From contig MEOG01000135.1 of NCBI GenBank assembly GCA_001769125.1, positions 1 through 48,607 of the forward strand: DNA of 48,607 nt, given 5' to 3'. Shown piece after piece: positions 1-12,660 of this stretch. The translations under genes were made by a program, and so were the position numbers. The notes beneath the pieces were generated by a model. It searched no databases. It worked only from the letters and a program-made list of their open reading frames with translations, and was not told where the DNA came from. Position 1 is the first letter of the stretch. Each line of letters starts with the position of its first letter. Source of the stretch: Bacteroidetes bacterium GWF2_35_48. Its GTDB lineage: Bacteria; Bacteroidota; Bacteroidia; Bacteroidales; GWF2-35-48.

Positions 1-34
1 ATTTTGCACTTGAAAATTCAAAAAAAAATTCTGA

Positions 35-70
35 TAAGAAAAAATTTTTACGCCAAATAAAAAATTTGGC
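35..70 (-). terminator. Possible terminator at the distal end of the CRISPR transcript
   Basis: A perfect 7-bp stem (GCCAAAT at 52-58, ATTTGGC at 64-70) encloses a 5-nt loop. Read on the minus strand, the direction of array transcription, the hairpin is followed within a few bases by an A/T tract ending in six T's. It sits 44 bp past the last repeat, so it could end the pre-crRNA. The stem is AT-rich and the T-run is not directly adjacent, so the call is weak. Nothing else is visible in bases 1-114. Confidence 0.3.
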
Positions 71-114
71 TGACTGTATGGACAGACACTAATTAGCACC
101 TGATTTAATACGTG

Positions 115-3100
115 ATTTCAATTCCACTATGGGACGATTAAAAGCTCAATCAGAACCGCTTGTACGAATACAAGGATAATTTCAATTCCACTATGGGACG
201 ATTAAAAGTAATGTTTCCGGTGGGGAATGGGATTGGGAACTGTATTTCAATTCCACTATGGGACGATTAAAAGGGACTTTGACGCGGTTACTGGGTCGCT
301 TTCAAACGTATTTCAATTCCACTATGGGACGATTAAAAGTCTTTTATAATTGCGGGAATGAGTTAAAAATAATTAAATTTCAATTCCACTATGGGACGAT
401 TAAAAGATATTGCAATAATGTTAAATTCGCTTGTTGGCTGATTTCAATTCCACTATGGGACGATTAAAAGTAATATTGACTTTTGCATTGTTCCTCCTTC
501 GGCGATTTCAATTCCACTATGGGACGATTAAAAGAAGCTTGCGCAGCGGTCATAAGACCATTCAGGTTATTTCAATTCCACTATGGGACGATTAAAAGGT
601 CCCTTTTTGTAAATTATATTCAAATTTTCTTTATTTCAATTCCACTATGGGACGATTAAAAGCTGCCTCTGCTTGAGCTGTTCCAAAAAGAACAATATTT
701 CAATTCCACTATGGGACGATTAAAAGCTGCAATAAGTCTTGCGTTTGCTTCCGCTTCTTCGATTTCAATTCCACTATGGGACGATTAAAAGAGTTGGAAA
801 GGTTGTAGTTTATGCAACACCAACAGCGATTTCAATTCCACTATGGGACGATTAAAAGGAGTATCAGAACCGATGGGCTTTAAGTCTATTTTAAATTTCA
901 ATTCCACTATGGGACGATTAAAAGAGATTGCATACATCAATCGTACAAGCCCTGCGCAATTTCAATTCCACTATGGGACGATTAAAAGCTCCTATTAACG
1001 CCGACATAATACCCGAAACAATATTTCAATTCCACTATGGGACGATTAAAAGATACAACCAATTTTATTGATTGTAGCTGCTTTTTTATTTCAATTCCAC
1101 TATGGGACGATTAAAAGTGCAAGTCCTTTTGTCCCCGAAAACCCTGCAACTATTTCAATTCCACTATGGGACGATTAAAAGATTATTCAGTATATGCCAT
1201 TAATGCTGCTCCCGTATTTCAATTCCACTATGGGACGATTAAAAGAATATTTACAATGTTACAAATCATGCACTTGTGTTATTTCAATTCCACTATGGGA
1301 CGATTAAAAGTTGCAGATGGTCAAATAAGACAGTTTCCTAATCTAATTTCAATTCCACTATGGGACGATTAAAAGTTTTATGGCTACCGATACTATCCGA
1401 GCGGAGGGAATTTCAATTCCACTATGGGACGATTAAAAGTCAAAACTCCAAGCGTATTCTTCTTTGTTGACTGATTTCAATTCCACTATGGGACGATTAA
1501 AAGAGAGAATGCTTGGAACCGTGAAGACTATAAATTAATTTCAATTCCACTATGGGACGATTAAAAGAATAATTCTAATAATACCGTTGTTTTTCCACTC
1601 CCATTTCAATTCCACTATGGGACGATTAAAAGCGTGTTGGCAGGGTCTATGTTGTTTGAATAGCATATTTCAATTCCACTATGGGACGATTAAAAGGTAA
1701 TGTGCTTGTTACTATAACAGGTTCTTGTGCAATTTCAATTCCACTATGGGACGATTAAAAGTCTTAATGTCAGCTTCTAATACTGCTTGTTCATCATCAT
1801 TTCAATTCCACTATGGGACGATTAAAAGGAAGGGTGGAATGGGGAGTGGAAGAGTTGGTTCTGTATTTCAATTCCACTATGGGACGATTAAAAGGATTGT
1901 GTTTTTTGAACCATTCTATTGTTTTATTATTTCAATTCCACTATGGGACGATTAAAAGCTAATCTTATTACTGACAACTTATCTATCTTTGCTTTATTTC
2001 AATTCCACTATGGGACGATTAAAAGAACTTTATTCAGAGAGTCCATTAGCTCAAAAAGTAATTTCAATTCCACTATGGGACGATTAAAAGTACAAATGGC
2101 GGAGAAGGTGTAAAGGGTTTAAAAATTTCAATTCCACTATGGGACGATTAAAAGTAAATAGTTGCAGATACATTGTGATAATTAACTCCCATTTCAATTC
2201 CACTATGGGACGATTAAAAGTGCGTGGCAAAACCGAACACATACAACCATACGTTATTTCAATTCCACTATGGGACGATTAAAAGCCATCAACTTCAACA
2301 AATACTTTCTTTATTTGTCTATTTCAATTCCACTATGGGACGATTAAAAGGAGAGGATCTTCCAACATTCCACCCAACTACTTCATTTCAATTCCACTAT
2401 GGGACGATTAAAAGATGCGAAGTCCTCTTCTTTCTCATACTCTTCTCCTGTATTTCAATTCCACTATGGGACGATTAAAAGTCTATCAATGCCTGAAGTT
2501 GATACTGAATAATTAATTTCAATTCCACTATGGGACGATTAAAAGTAAAAAAGAATGTTTAAATGGATTTGATACTACAATTTCAATTCCACTATGGGAC
2601 GATTAAAAGACTGTATTAGATTTTACAATGGGTGCTGGTGCTTGATTTCAATTCCACTATGGGACGATTAAAAGCATCTATGAGAAGTATGCAGTTTGCA
2701 GGAAGAGCAAATTTCAATTCCACTATGGGACGATTAAAAGCATTTGCATCTCTCATTATAAAAGACTTTATTCTATTTCAATTCCACTATGGGACGATTA
2801 AAAGTAAAGTTACAGCATTTAAAAGAAAAGCCTTTGGGTAATTTCAATTCCACTATGGGACGATTAAAAGAGGAAACATCAATACAACAATGTTTAATAC
2901 AGTTATTTCAATTCCACTATGGGACGATTAAAAGCATAAGGTGGGTCACAATAAATAATACTTTCCGTATTTCAATTCCACTATGGGACGATTAAAAGTG
3001 TATCGCTTTTATTATTGCTCCCTGTCCTGCACTATTTCAATTCCACTATGGGACGATTAAAAGGAGAAATTGACAGATTGACAAAATCAGGTTCATCATT

Positions 3101-6100
3101 TCAATTCCACTATGGGACGATTAAAAGGTTTCTTTTCAATCTCATTAACTTCTTTCTTTGCATATTTCAATTCCACTATGGGACGATTAAAAGATTTGTT
3201 AATAGGATTGAGAATACAACTATTGAATGATTTCAATTCCACTATGGGACGATTAAAAGCCTGCTGAAAGAGATGTTGACGATAAGTCACCTCTATTTCA
3301 ATTCCACTATGGGACGATTAAAAGTGTTGAGCCTATTGATTACGAATATGTCTTAACCATTTCAATTCCACTATGGGACGATTAAAAGCAACGTTACAGC
3401 GGTTTGCATACTCATAAAGAGTATTTCAATTCCACTATGGGACGATTAAAAGTAAGACTCCACGAAAGATTAAAGAAGTATGCAACGATATTTCAATTCC
3501 ACTATGGGACGATTAAAAGTTAAAAGAAAAGCTTTTGGATATGGTGCTGATTGATTTCAATTCCACTATGGGACGATTAAAAGCCGGCAGTACCGGCGCT
3601 TTAATCTCCCCAACGTAATTTCAATTCCACTATGGGACGATTAAAAGTCAAAACTCCAAGCGTATTCTTCTTTGTTAGTTGATTTCAATTCCACTATGGG
3701 ACGATTAAAAGTAAATGGATTCTACCCTTCATTTGTCCAAATATACAAATTTCAATTCCACTATGGGACGATTAAAAGTTATAAAACCTATTTAGTAAAT
3801 CATTTCTTTGATAATTTCAATTCCACTATGGGACGATTAAAAGAAAGACAAACACCCTAAAGAACTTGTTGGTTTTTGATTTCAATTCCACTATGGGACG
3901 ATTAAAAGAAATCAACAACAGGAGATCTTCTTGTAGATGGTGATTTCAATTCCACTATGGGACGATTAAAAGGTATCGCTTTTATTATTGCTCCCCGCCC
4001 TGCGCTATTTCAATTCCACTATGGGACGATTAAAAGTTTGCAAACTTTAAAGATGTTAACCAAAATTCTAAATTTCAATTCCACTATGGGACGATTAAAA
4101 GGATCAAACGCTGAGCAACCCTCTTCGATCATTATATTTCAATTCCACTATGGGACGATTAAAAGTTGAAATATATAGCTCCAATAAATAGGTTTATTTT
4201 ATTTCAATTCCACTATGGGACGATTAAAAGTTAGATATTGGCTTTGACCCTGAAAGATATAAAAAAATTTCAATTCCACTATGGGACGATTAAAAGTGCA
4301 CTTTTAGATTCATCTATATCTATACCACCCCCATTTCAATTCCACTATGGGACGATTAAAAGCCTCATCATATACAGTGTAATACGTTACATTCTTTATT
4401 TCAATTCCACTATGGGACGATTAAAAGCTACCATATTACTAAATGCTGTTAATTGTATATGTTATTTCAATTCCACTATGGGACGATTAAAAGTCTTTTG
4501 CCATCATTAAATCAGTATAACCTGCTCCATTTCAATTCCACTATGGGACGATTAAAAGTCTTGAGAGGTTAGTAAGTGGATTAGGTAAAGCTATTTCAAT
4601 TCCACTATGGGACGATTAAAAGCACACATTGCAATTGATGGTGTATCTAATAATGAATTTCAATTCCACTATGGGACGATTAAAAGGGATTTAAGAAAAT
4701 CTGCACCAACAGGTTTTGCATTATTTCAATTCCACTATGGGACGATTAAAAGTGCGAAGTCCTCTTCTTTCTCATACTCCTCTCCCGTATTTCAATTCCA
4801 CTATGGGACGATTAAAAGTATATCTGTAATATCAATACTTCTCCGATCTCCTCTATTTCAATTCCACTATGGGACGATTAAAAGAGTAAGAATCTTCAGA
4901 TGATAGATTTACTTTGTCAATTTCAATTCCACTATGGGACGATTAAAAGAAATGCCTATGCAAGATATATCTGGGAAAAACATAAATTTCAATTCCACTA
5001 TGGGACGATTAAAAGGAAGCAGACAATCTTATATAAAAATATTGAGTTACTGCATTTCAATTCCACTATGGGACGATTAAAAGGAGATAAAAACAGGTAG
5101 GTATGAAGTTTATTTATATTTCAATTCCACTATGGGACGATTAAAAGTGTCAATGTGATCAACAAGAGGCAAAACGCATTTTTCATTTCAATTCCACTAT
5201 GGGACGATTAAAAGAAGTCTTCTATACTGAAAACAGCTTTAGGGTCTGCCATTTCAATTCCACTATGGGACGATTAAAAGAGTTCCGGACCATCGGATGG
5301 AATCAACCTGGTAAGCCATTTCAATTCCACTATGGGACGATTAAAAGAGAGATAAAAACAGGTAGGTATGAAGTTTATTTATATTTCAATTCCACTATGG
5401 GACGATTAAAAGACGAGCCTCAGTACCATTAATAGTTTTAGATTTGCCATTTCAATTCCACTATGGGACGATTAAAAGCTTTTACCTGTTCTCTTAATTG
5501 TTCCAGTGAGAAATTTCAATTCCACTATGGGACGATTAAAAGATTAATTCTATCTGTAGGTATATGTACTGTTGTCCCATTTCAATTCCACTATGGGACG
5601 ATTAAAAGGGAAATCATTTGCGGCTTTTTCTACAATAAAATAATTTCAATTCCACTATGGGACGATTAAAAGAAACTTTGCTAACCCCTAATGAACTTAC
5701 TCCATTATTTCAATTCCACTATGGGACGATTAAAAGTTCTGAAATTTGATATAAATACAATTGATTTATCCATTTCAATTCCACTATGGGACGATTAAAA
5801 GGCGTTGGAAGGGGTTATAAATCTTTTAACGAAAACGCCATTTCAATTCCACTATGGGACGATTAAAAGAGGGTTCAAAAGGGCAATGAAATTCCCTTTT
5901 TTCATTTCAATTCCACTATGGGACGATTAAAAGATGCTCTTACAAGATTATCTGGTCATGTAAATGGATTTCAATTCCACTATGGGACGATTAAAAGTCT
6001 TCTTTTAAAGCTTCCAACATGGCTGACATCTGGAATTTCAATTCCACTATGGGACGATTAAAAGAGTCCCCATCAATAAAACAAACTTTATGACCTGAAT

Positions 6101-9100
6101 TTCAATTCCACTATGGGACGATTAAAAGAAAAGACAAAGGCACTGAAGGGAAAGCTGACCTTAATTTCAATTCCACTATGGGACGATTAAAAGCTTCCAG
6201 CTTACGAACCTTTTCAATGATTTGCTGATTTCAATTCCACTATGGGACGATTAAAAGTTTGGTTCTGGTGATAACTGGACTGCGACAATACCAATTTCAA
6301 TTCCACTATGGGACGATTAAAAGCTGAAATCCGTAAAATTATGGATGCCACTCCGGAATTTCAATTCCACTATGGGACGATTAAAAGTAATTTTAAAAGT
6401 ATTAAGCATATTGTCTAATTTTATTTCAATTCCACTATGGGACGATTAAAAGTACAAACATTCGTTTCAAGATTTTTGTTTTCCTCATTTCAATTCCACT
6501 ATGGGACGATTAAAAGAAAAAAATAAAGAGGCTTGCTTGAACATTTTATCATTTCAATTCCACTATGGGACGATTAAAAGGAAAATTATTATGGACAGCC
6601 CATACTCCCGTTTTAGTATTTCAATTCCACTATGGGACGATTAAAAGACAGCGACTACTGATTCGTAGTTTGTCGGGGTTGATTTCAATTCCACTATGGG
6701 ACGATTAAAAGTTTATTAACTGGTGCTTGTGATTCAGGCGTTCGTCAAATTTCAATTCCACTATGGGACGATTAAAAGACTTCAGCTTTCAAAGTTGCAA
6801 TCTCGCTGTCCTGATTTCAATTCCACTATGGGACGATTAAAAGTCCATTCTACCCATTCTTCTGTATGTCGTTTGTAATTTCAATTCCACTATGGGACGA
6901 TTAAAAGTTTCCATTCTACCCATTCTTCTGTATGTCGTTTGTAATTTCAATTCCACTATGGGACGATTAAAAGATTTCGGAAAAACCAAAACTAAGGTAG
7001 TTATAACTATTTCAATTCCACTATGGGACGATTAAAAGAAATTATCAGGGATCTGTACCTTGCAGCTCCGCTATTTCAATTCCACTATGGGACGATTAAA
7101 AGGGTAATAACCATAAGCACACAATACGGATGCTCAAATTTCAATTCCACTATGGGACGATTAAAAGCCGGAAACGTCTGTATTAAACACTTCCCAAAGG
7201 TTATTTCAATTCCACTATGGGACGATTAAAAGACTTGGTTATAACCTGCCTATAACTTGGTTATAACTATTTCAATTCCACTATGGGACGATTAAAAGCA
7301 GCCTTAAAGAGCCTATAACCTGACCATTTTTATAATTTCAATTCCACTATGGGACGATTAAAAGGAGTTGGTCTGCCATTTCACGGACAGGACTTGGCAA
7401 TTTCAATTCCACTATGGGACGATTAAAAGTTTGCAGTTTTGCGTGCAATAAATTCCTTTTGCGATTTCAATTCCACTATGGGACGATTAAAAGCGTTTTG
7501 TTCGCAAAATACACAGGGAGCGTAATCAATTTCAATTCCACTATGGGACGATTAAAAGTTTATGGAGGCAAAAAGGCAGACGGGACTGTCCTTATTTCAA
7601 TTCCACTATGGGACGATTAAAAGACAGGAAAACAAAACAGTTATGTCGATAAATACACATTTCAATTCCACTATGGGACGATTAAAAGTCCATTCTACCC
7701 ATTCTTCTGTATGTCGTTTGTATATTTCAATTCCACTATGGGACGATTAAAAGAGAATTTGCGGGTAAATGCAAAGAGAAAGCTAAATCATTTCAATTCC
7801 ACTATGGGACGATTAAAAGTAATGAACGCTAACGGTTGCGGGTATGAAAGCGGTATTTCAATTCCACTATGGGACGATTAAAAGACGAGGGAGGTACTAA
7901 TTTTGTCACCAATCTCGCAATTTCAATTCCACTATGGGACGATTAAAAGTGCCCAGTAGGAATGTTATGTTCAAATTTATTATAATTTCAATTCCACTAT
8001 GGGACGATTAAAAGTCCATTTTCTTTCTTCAAACGAAATGTATGAGCCATTTCAATTCCACTATGGGACGATTAAAAGAAGCACCCCATGTGGTAACAAA
8101 GTCGGTAACAGTTATTTCAATTCCACTATGGGACGATTAAAAGAAGACGTACAGCCTTATGCAGCTTGTTTATTTTAATTTCAATTCCACTATGGGACGA
8201 TTAAAAGCGGAAAAAAAGGCGGAGTTTTGGACTTGGTTTTTAATTTCAATTCCACTATGGGACGATTAAAAGAATGTAATGTCAGCAGAATCCGCTGCAC
8301 CAGCAGCAGATTTCAATTCCACTATGGGACGATTAAAAGGCTTTTCTTCCCATCGGGAGCCGCGGCATGCTGCTCCATTTCAATTCCACTATGGGACGAT
8401 TAAAAGTCAGATGCCAGCGCATCAAGAGTTGTTTAATTCTATTTCAATTCCACTATGGGACGATTAAAAGGATGGAGCTTCCGATGTCGCAGCAGCCGGA
8501 CTTGATTTCAATTCCACTATGGGACGATTAAAAGGTATTTATGCAGACTACAACCCGACCCATGAGTTTATTTCAATTCCACTATGGGACGATTAAAAGC
8601 GAGGGAGGTACTAATTTTGTCACCAATCTCGCAATTTCAATTCCACTATGGGACGATTAAAAGACAACGGAGCGGCAACGTTCTATGATGTTCGCACAGA
8701 AATTTCAATTCCACTATGGGACGATTAAAAGCAAAAATAATTATTGCCACCGATAACGACTCGCCATTTCAATTCCACTATGGGACGATTAAAAGTTTGT
8801 GGCGTGGCTTCTGACTGTGATGAGTACGAGATTTCAATTCCACTATGGGACGATTAAAAGATAGACCATGTTTGTGAACGTCTTAATATTATTCAATTTC
8901 AATTCCACTATGGGACGATTAAAAGATATATCATTCAATGTTTTTTCCTACATTTCATTTATTTCAATTCCACTATGGGACGATTAAAAGCCTGAAAAAT
9001 CAGGGTGCGAGTTTAGGGCAGGTGATTTCAATTCCACTATGGGACGATTAAAAGCACGAATGAGGCAACTTGATTTAGACAGGTACAAGTATTTCAATTC

Positions 9101-12100
9101 CACTATGGGACGATTAAAAGAGCCAATAATTGTGTTTACCCCTGAAAATATTACTCAAATTTCAATTCCACTATGGGACGATTAAAAGTCAGATGCCAGC
9201 GCATCAAGAGTTGTTTAATTCTATTTCAATTCCACTATGGGACGATTAAAAGAAGACGTACAGCCTTATGCAGCTTGTTTATTTTAATTTCAATTCCACT
9301 ATGGGACGATTAAAAGCCGGAAGAGATTGAAAAAACATTATTGCAAGTTGCAAATTTCAATTCCACTATGGGACGATTAAAAGTAAGATGATTAATGCTT
9401 TATTTGACAAGTCTGGAATTTCAATTCCACTATGGGACGATTAAAAGTTGAACAATGCTGTATTGTTTCAACAACCGGAATTTAATTTCAATTCCACTAT
9501 GGGACGATTAAAAGAAAGAAAACTTTAAGAGAGCGGTGGCTTTTTTTCTTTATTTCAATTCCACTATGGGACGATTAAAAGGAAACCTGCCTGTAAGTCA
9601 GATTGAGAAACGATTATTTCAATTCCACTATGGGACGATTAAAAGTACCTAAATCAATACCTCTTTGTTGTAACATCCATTATTTCAATTCCACTATGGG
9701 ACGATTAAAAGTTATTTTGTCAATAATTGAATTTGAAATATCTTTATTTCAATTCCACTATGGGACGATTAAAAGTAAAAACAACCGCCTCAATAACTTT
9801 TACATTATTTACATTTCAATTCCACTATGGGACGATTAAAAGCATCGGTTCAATATACACCGTTCGGGTGTTTATATATTTCAATTCCACTATGGGACGA
9901 TTAAAAGGTAAAATCAACTCTCGAAAAAAGGAGATTAGAGCATTTCAATTCCACTATGGGACGATTAAAAGACAGAACCGAAGCCAAGCAAAGCCTCTGA
10001 TAAATCATTTCAATTCCACTATGGGACGATTAAAAGATAATATTTAACTGTAAATTCAGTTTCTTTTTTAATATTTCAATTCCACTATGGGACGATTAAA
10101 AGAATTCCATGAAAGAGGCAGATTCGTTTTTTTATCATTTCAATTCCACTATGGGACGATTAAAAGCAATTCCGTTTATTAAACAGCTCCCATTTGCGTC
10201 ATTTCAATTCCACTATGGGACGATTAAAAGTTAGAACCAAGGCGGAATCGCTGGCAACAACATCATTTCAATTCCACTATGGGACGATTAAAAGGCATAT
10301 CCCTGTAGCTCGTCTCCTCCTGAATCTATGATTTCAATTCCACTATGGGACGATTAAAAGTCTTAAAAATTGTAACTCATCGGGCGTTATTCGGTATTTC
10401 AATTCCACTATGGGACGATTAAAAGTGTCAAGTGGTTTTTGTTCTGAATTTCTTAGATGGTATTTCAATTCCACTATGGGACGATTAAAAGGGCTGTGTT
10501 GGCTGTTGTATGCCTTGCTGTTGTTATTTCAATTCCACTATGGGACGATTAAAAGAGTTATGTGGATTTAATTTGGGAAGTCGCAAGGGAATTTCAATTC
10601 CACTATGGGACGATTAAAAGCGCCCCATTTTGCAATTTCAGTTTTTACTCCTTCCATTTCAATTCCACTATGGGACGATTAAAAGTCGCACGCTGCCTAA
10701 GGGTGTTCGTATTTTTGAAAATTTCAATTCCACTATGGGACGATTAAAAGTTCGACAGCATCAAAAACCGCAAAGCTTTCATAATATTTCAATTCCACTA
10801 TGGGACGATTAAAAGAACAACTAAAATTTATTTATGAAATCTGTTGTTTATTTCAATTCCACTATGGGACGATTAAAAGAGATGATTCTAAAGTTGTTGT
10901 TACGATTGCCGAAATTTCAATTCCACTATGGGACGATTAAAAGTAGGGTCGCAGCTTGGTAAGATAGCAAAAAACACAAATTTCAATTCCACTATGGGAC
11001 GATTAAAAGTTTCTAATTTTTCAGCTTTCAACTGTCTTTTTTGTTATTTCAATTCCACTATGGGACGATTAAAAGAATTGAAACACAAATGTAGCCTTGT
11101 GCCTAACGAAATTTCAATTCCACTATGGGACGATTAAAAGTAAAAAATCATCAATATAAGAGCAACTTTCTTCTGAATTTCAATTCCACTATGGGACGAT
11201 TAAAAGATTTCGGAGCAGAAAAGTAGCAGTTGTGCCTAACGTATTTCAATTCCACTATGGGACGATTAAAAGAGCCTTAAAGAGCCTATAACCTGACCAT
11301 TTTTATAATTTCAATTCCACTATGGGACGATTAAAAGTCGTTTATCGAAAATCTGAATTATCGGGTTGGCGATTTCAATTCCACTATGGGACGATTAAAA
11401 GCAAAATTATCAGGGATCTGTACCTTGCAGCTCAGCCATTTCAATTCCACTATGGGACGATTAAAAGCTACTTTTAAATTCATGCAGTGAGCAGTATTCA
11501 AAATTTCAATTCCACTATGGGACGATTAAAAGTGCACCAGCAGCAGCAGCAACTTCTGCAATCGGGTATTTCAATTCCACTATGGGACGATTAAAAGTCA
11601 TGTTTCAATGGATTATAACGGCACGCCTTACGTATTTCAATTCCACTATGGGACGATTAAAAGAATTCATTAGAGGCTGCATGGCTGTATTTTTTTTTAT
11701 TTCAATTCCACTATGGGACGATTAAAAGTTTCTTTACCATCTTTGTCTTTTACCTCAATCCTAATTTCAATTCCACTATGGGACGATTAAAAGTGTTTTT
11801 CTTTTTCTTTTTCTTCGGTCATAAGCAGTATTTCAATTCCACTATGGGACGATTAAAAGCATCGGCTGTGTATTGAGCATTAACAATCCCTCTATTTCAA
11901 TTCCACTATGGGACGATTAAAAGCGAGGGAGGTACTAATTTTGTCACCAATCTCGCAATTTCAATTCCACTATGGGACGATTAAAAGTTATGGAGGCAAA
12001 AAGGCAGACGGGACTGTCCTTATTTCAATTCCACTATGGGACGATTAAAAGTTGTAAAGGCTTCAAAAGACAGAACAGGTTTATTTAATTTCAATTCCAC

Positions 12101-12181
12101 TATGGGACGATTAAAAGCGAGCGGAGAGATAAGCACCGTAACGGGTGCGCTATTTCAATTCCACTATGGGACGATTAAAAG
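115..12181 (-). CRISPR. Type I-B CRISPR array, 186 repeats / 185 spacers
   Basis: A 30-bp repeat (plus strand begins ATTTCAATTCCACTATGG and ends GACGATTAAAAG) recurs every 64-68 bp from 115-144 to 12152-12181. I counted 186 copies by following start positions, with spacers of 34-38 nt. I noticed no sequence difference between repeats, not even at the end far from the leader. The reverse complement ends in ATTGAAAT, the usual 5' handle of I-B crRNAs, so the array is transcribed on the minus strand from the right. The adjacent minus-strand cas genes and AT-rich leader agree. Many spacers are repeated or nearly repeated. All small ORFs inside are artefacts of repeat periodicity. Confidence 0.99.
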
Positions 12182-12389
12182 TCGTTCGACGACTCAAAAA
12201 AAAAGATTAACTATCAAGTAATTAATTTTACAAATCTATTAAAAAAATGCATGAAAAGTTGTCTGTCTGCATTCATATAAAATACCCCGAGGTTCGACAA
12301 TCCTCTTAAGCTTTTCATTTTCAATACGTCAAAGAACTTGCTGGCACATTTAACAAAAATCAGTATCCAATAAAAGACTCTTCGACAAT
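12182..12389 (-). promoter_or_regulatory. CRISPR leader
   Basis: A 208-bp AT-rich gap lies between the last repeat and the cas2 stop. It is on the side predicted to be leader-proximal from the repeat handle and from cas gene orientation. It contains a promoter match, three TTCGAC motifs (about 12185, 12293, 12381) and an inverted repeat GTCGT-TCG-ACGAC at 12181-12193 that overlaps the first repeat base. These motifs could be docking sites for adaptation factors, but that is inference. No ORF of note is present. Confidence 0.75.
12231..12238 (-). promoter_or_regulatory. Candidate -7 element for pre-crRNA transcription
   Basis: The minus strand reads TAGATTTG, an exact match to the Bacteroidota -7 consensus TAnnTTTG. 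A start about 7 nt downstream (near 12224) would lie some 40 nt before the first repeat, a normal position for a leader promoter. The -33 region has a T-rich stretch but no clear TTG, so the call rests on one box and its position. Confidence 0.45.
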
Positions 12390-12656
12390 TCAAATAATAT
12401 TATCCAATACATTTTTTTCTTTTCCTATTACCATTTTTTCTAACCAATTTTCATTTTGGCTCTTAAATACAATGATACTGTCTCCCTCCTCTTTCTCCAT
12501 CTTTTCCTCTGCCTGATGCAACAATTCCTTTAGCTTTACCTCTGTAATCTCTCCTTCAAAAACAGAATTCTGAATCCAATGCAAATACCTTCTGCATAAT
12601 TTAAGCATTTTACCTACCCTTTTTTCTCCTATGTCGTAAACTAATATTATGTACAT
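12390..12656 (-). CDS. cas2: Cas2, CRISPR adaptation endoribonuclease-fold protein
   Basis: This 88-residue protein has the normal Cas2 length and begins MYIILVYDIG, the first beta strand with the conserved metal-ligand aspartate (D8). It continues with the family's QNSVFEGEIT segment near residues 29-38. Cas2 forms the core dimer of the Cas1-Cas2 integrase that inserts new spacers at the leader. It is the last cas gene before the leader, as is common. It starts 4 bp after the stop of an unrelated four-helix-bundle gene that separates it from cas1, so the two are probably co-transcribed and perhaps translationally coupled. Confidence 0.96.
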   Translation of the reverse strand: MYIILVYDIGEKRVGKMLKLCRRYLHWIQNSVFEGEITEVKLKELLHQAEEKMEKEEGDSIIVFKSQNENWLEKMVIGKEKNVLDNII

Positions 12657-12660
12657 GGTT

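Noticed and set aside
258-12221. More than 40 small ORFs with FNSTMGRLK, FQFHYGTIK or ISIPLWDD segments
   Set aside because: These are the CRISPR repeat translated in its three plus-strand frames with spacer sequence between; they are not proteins.
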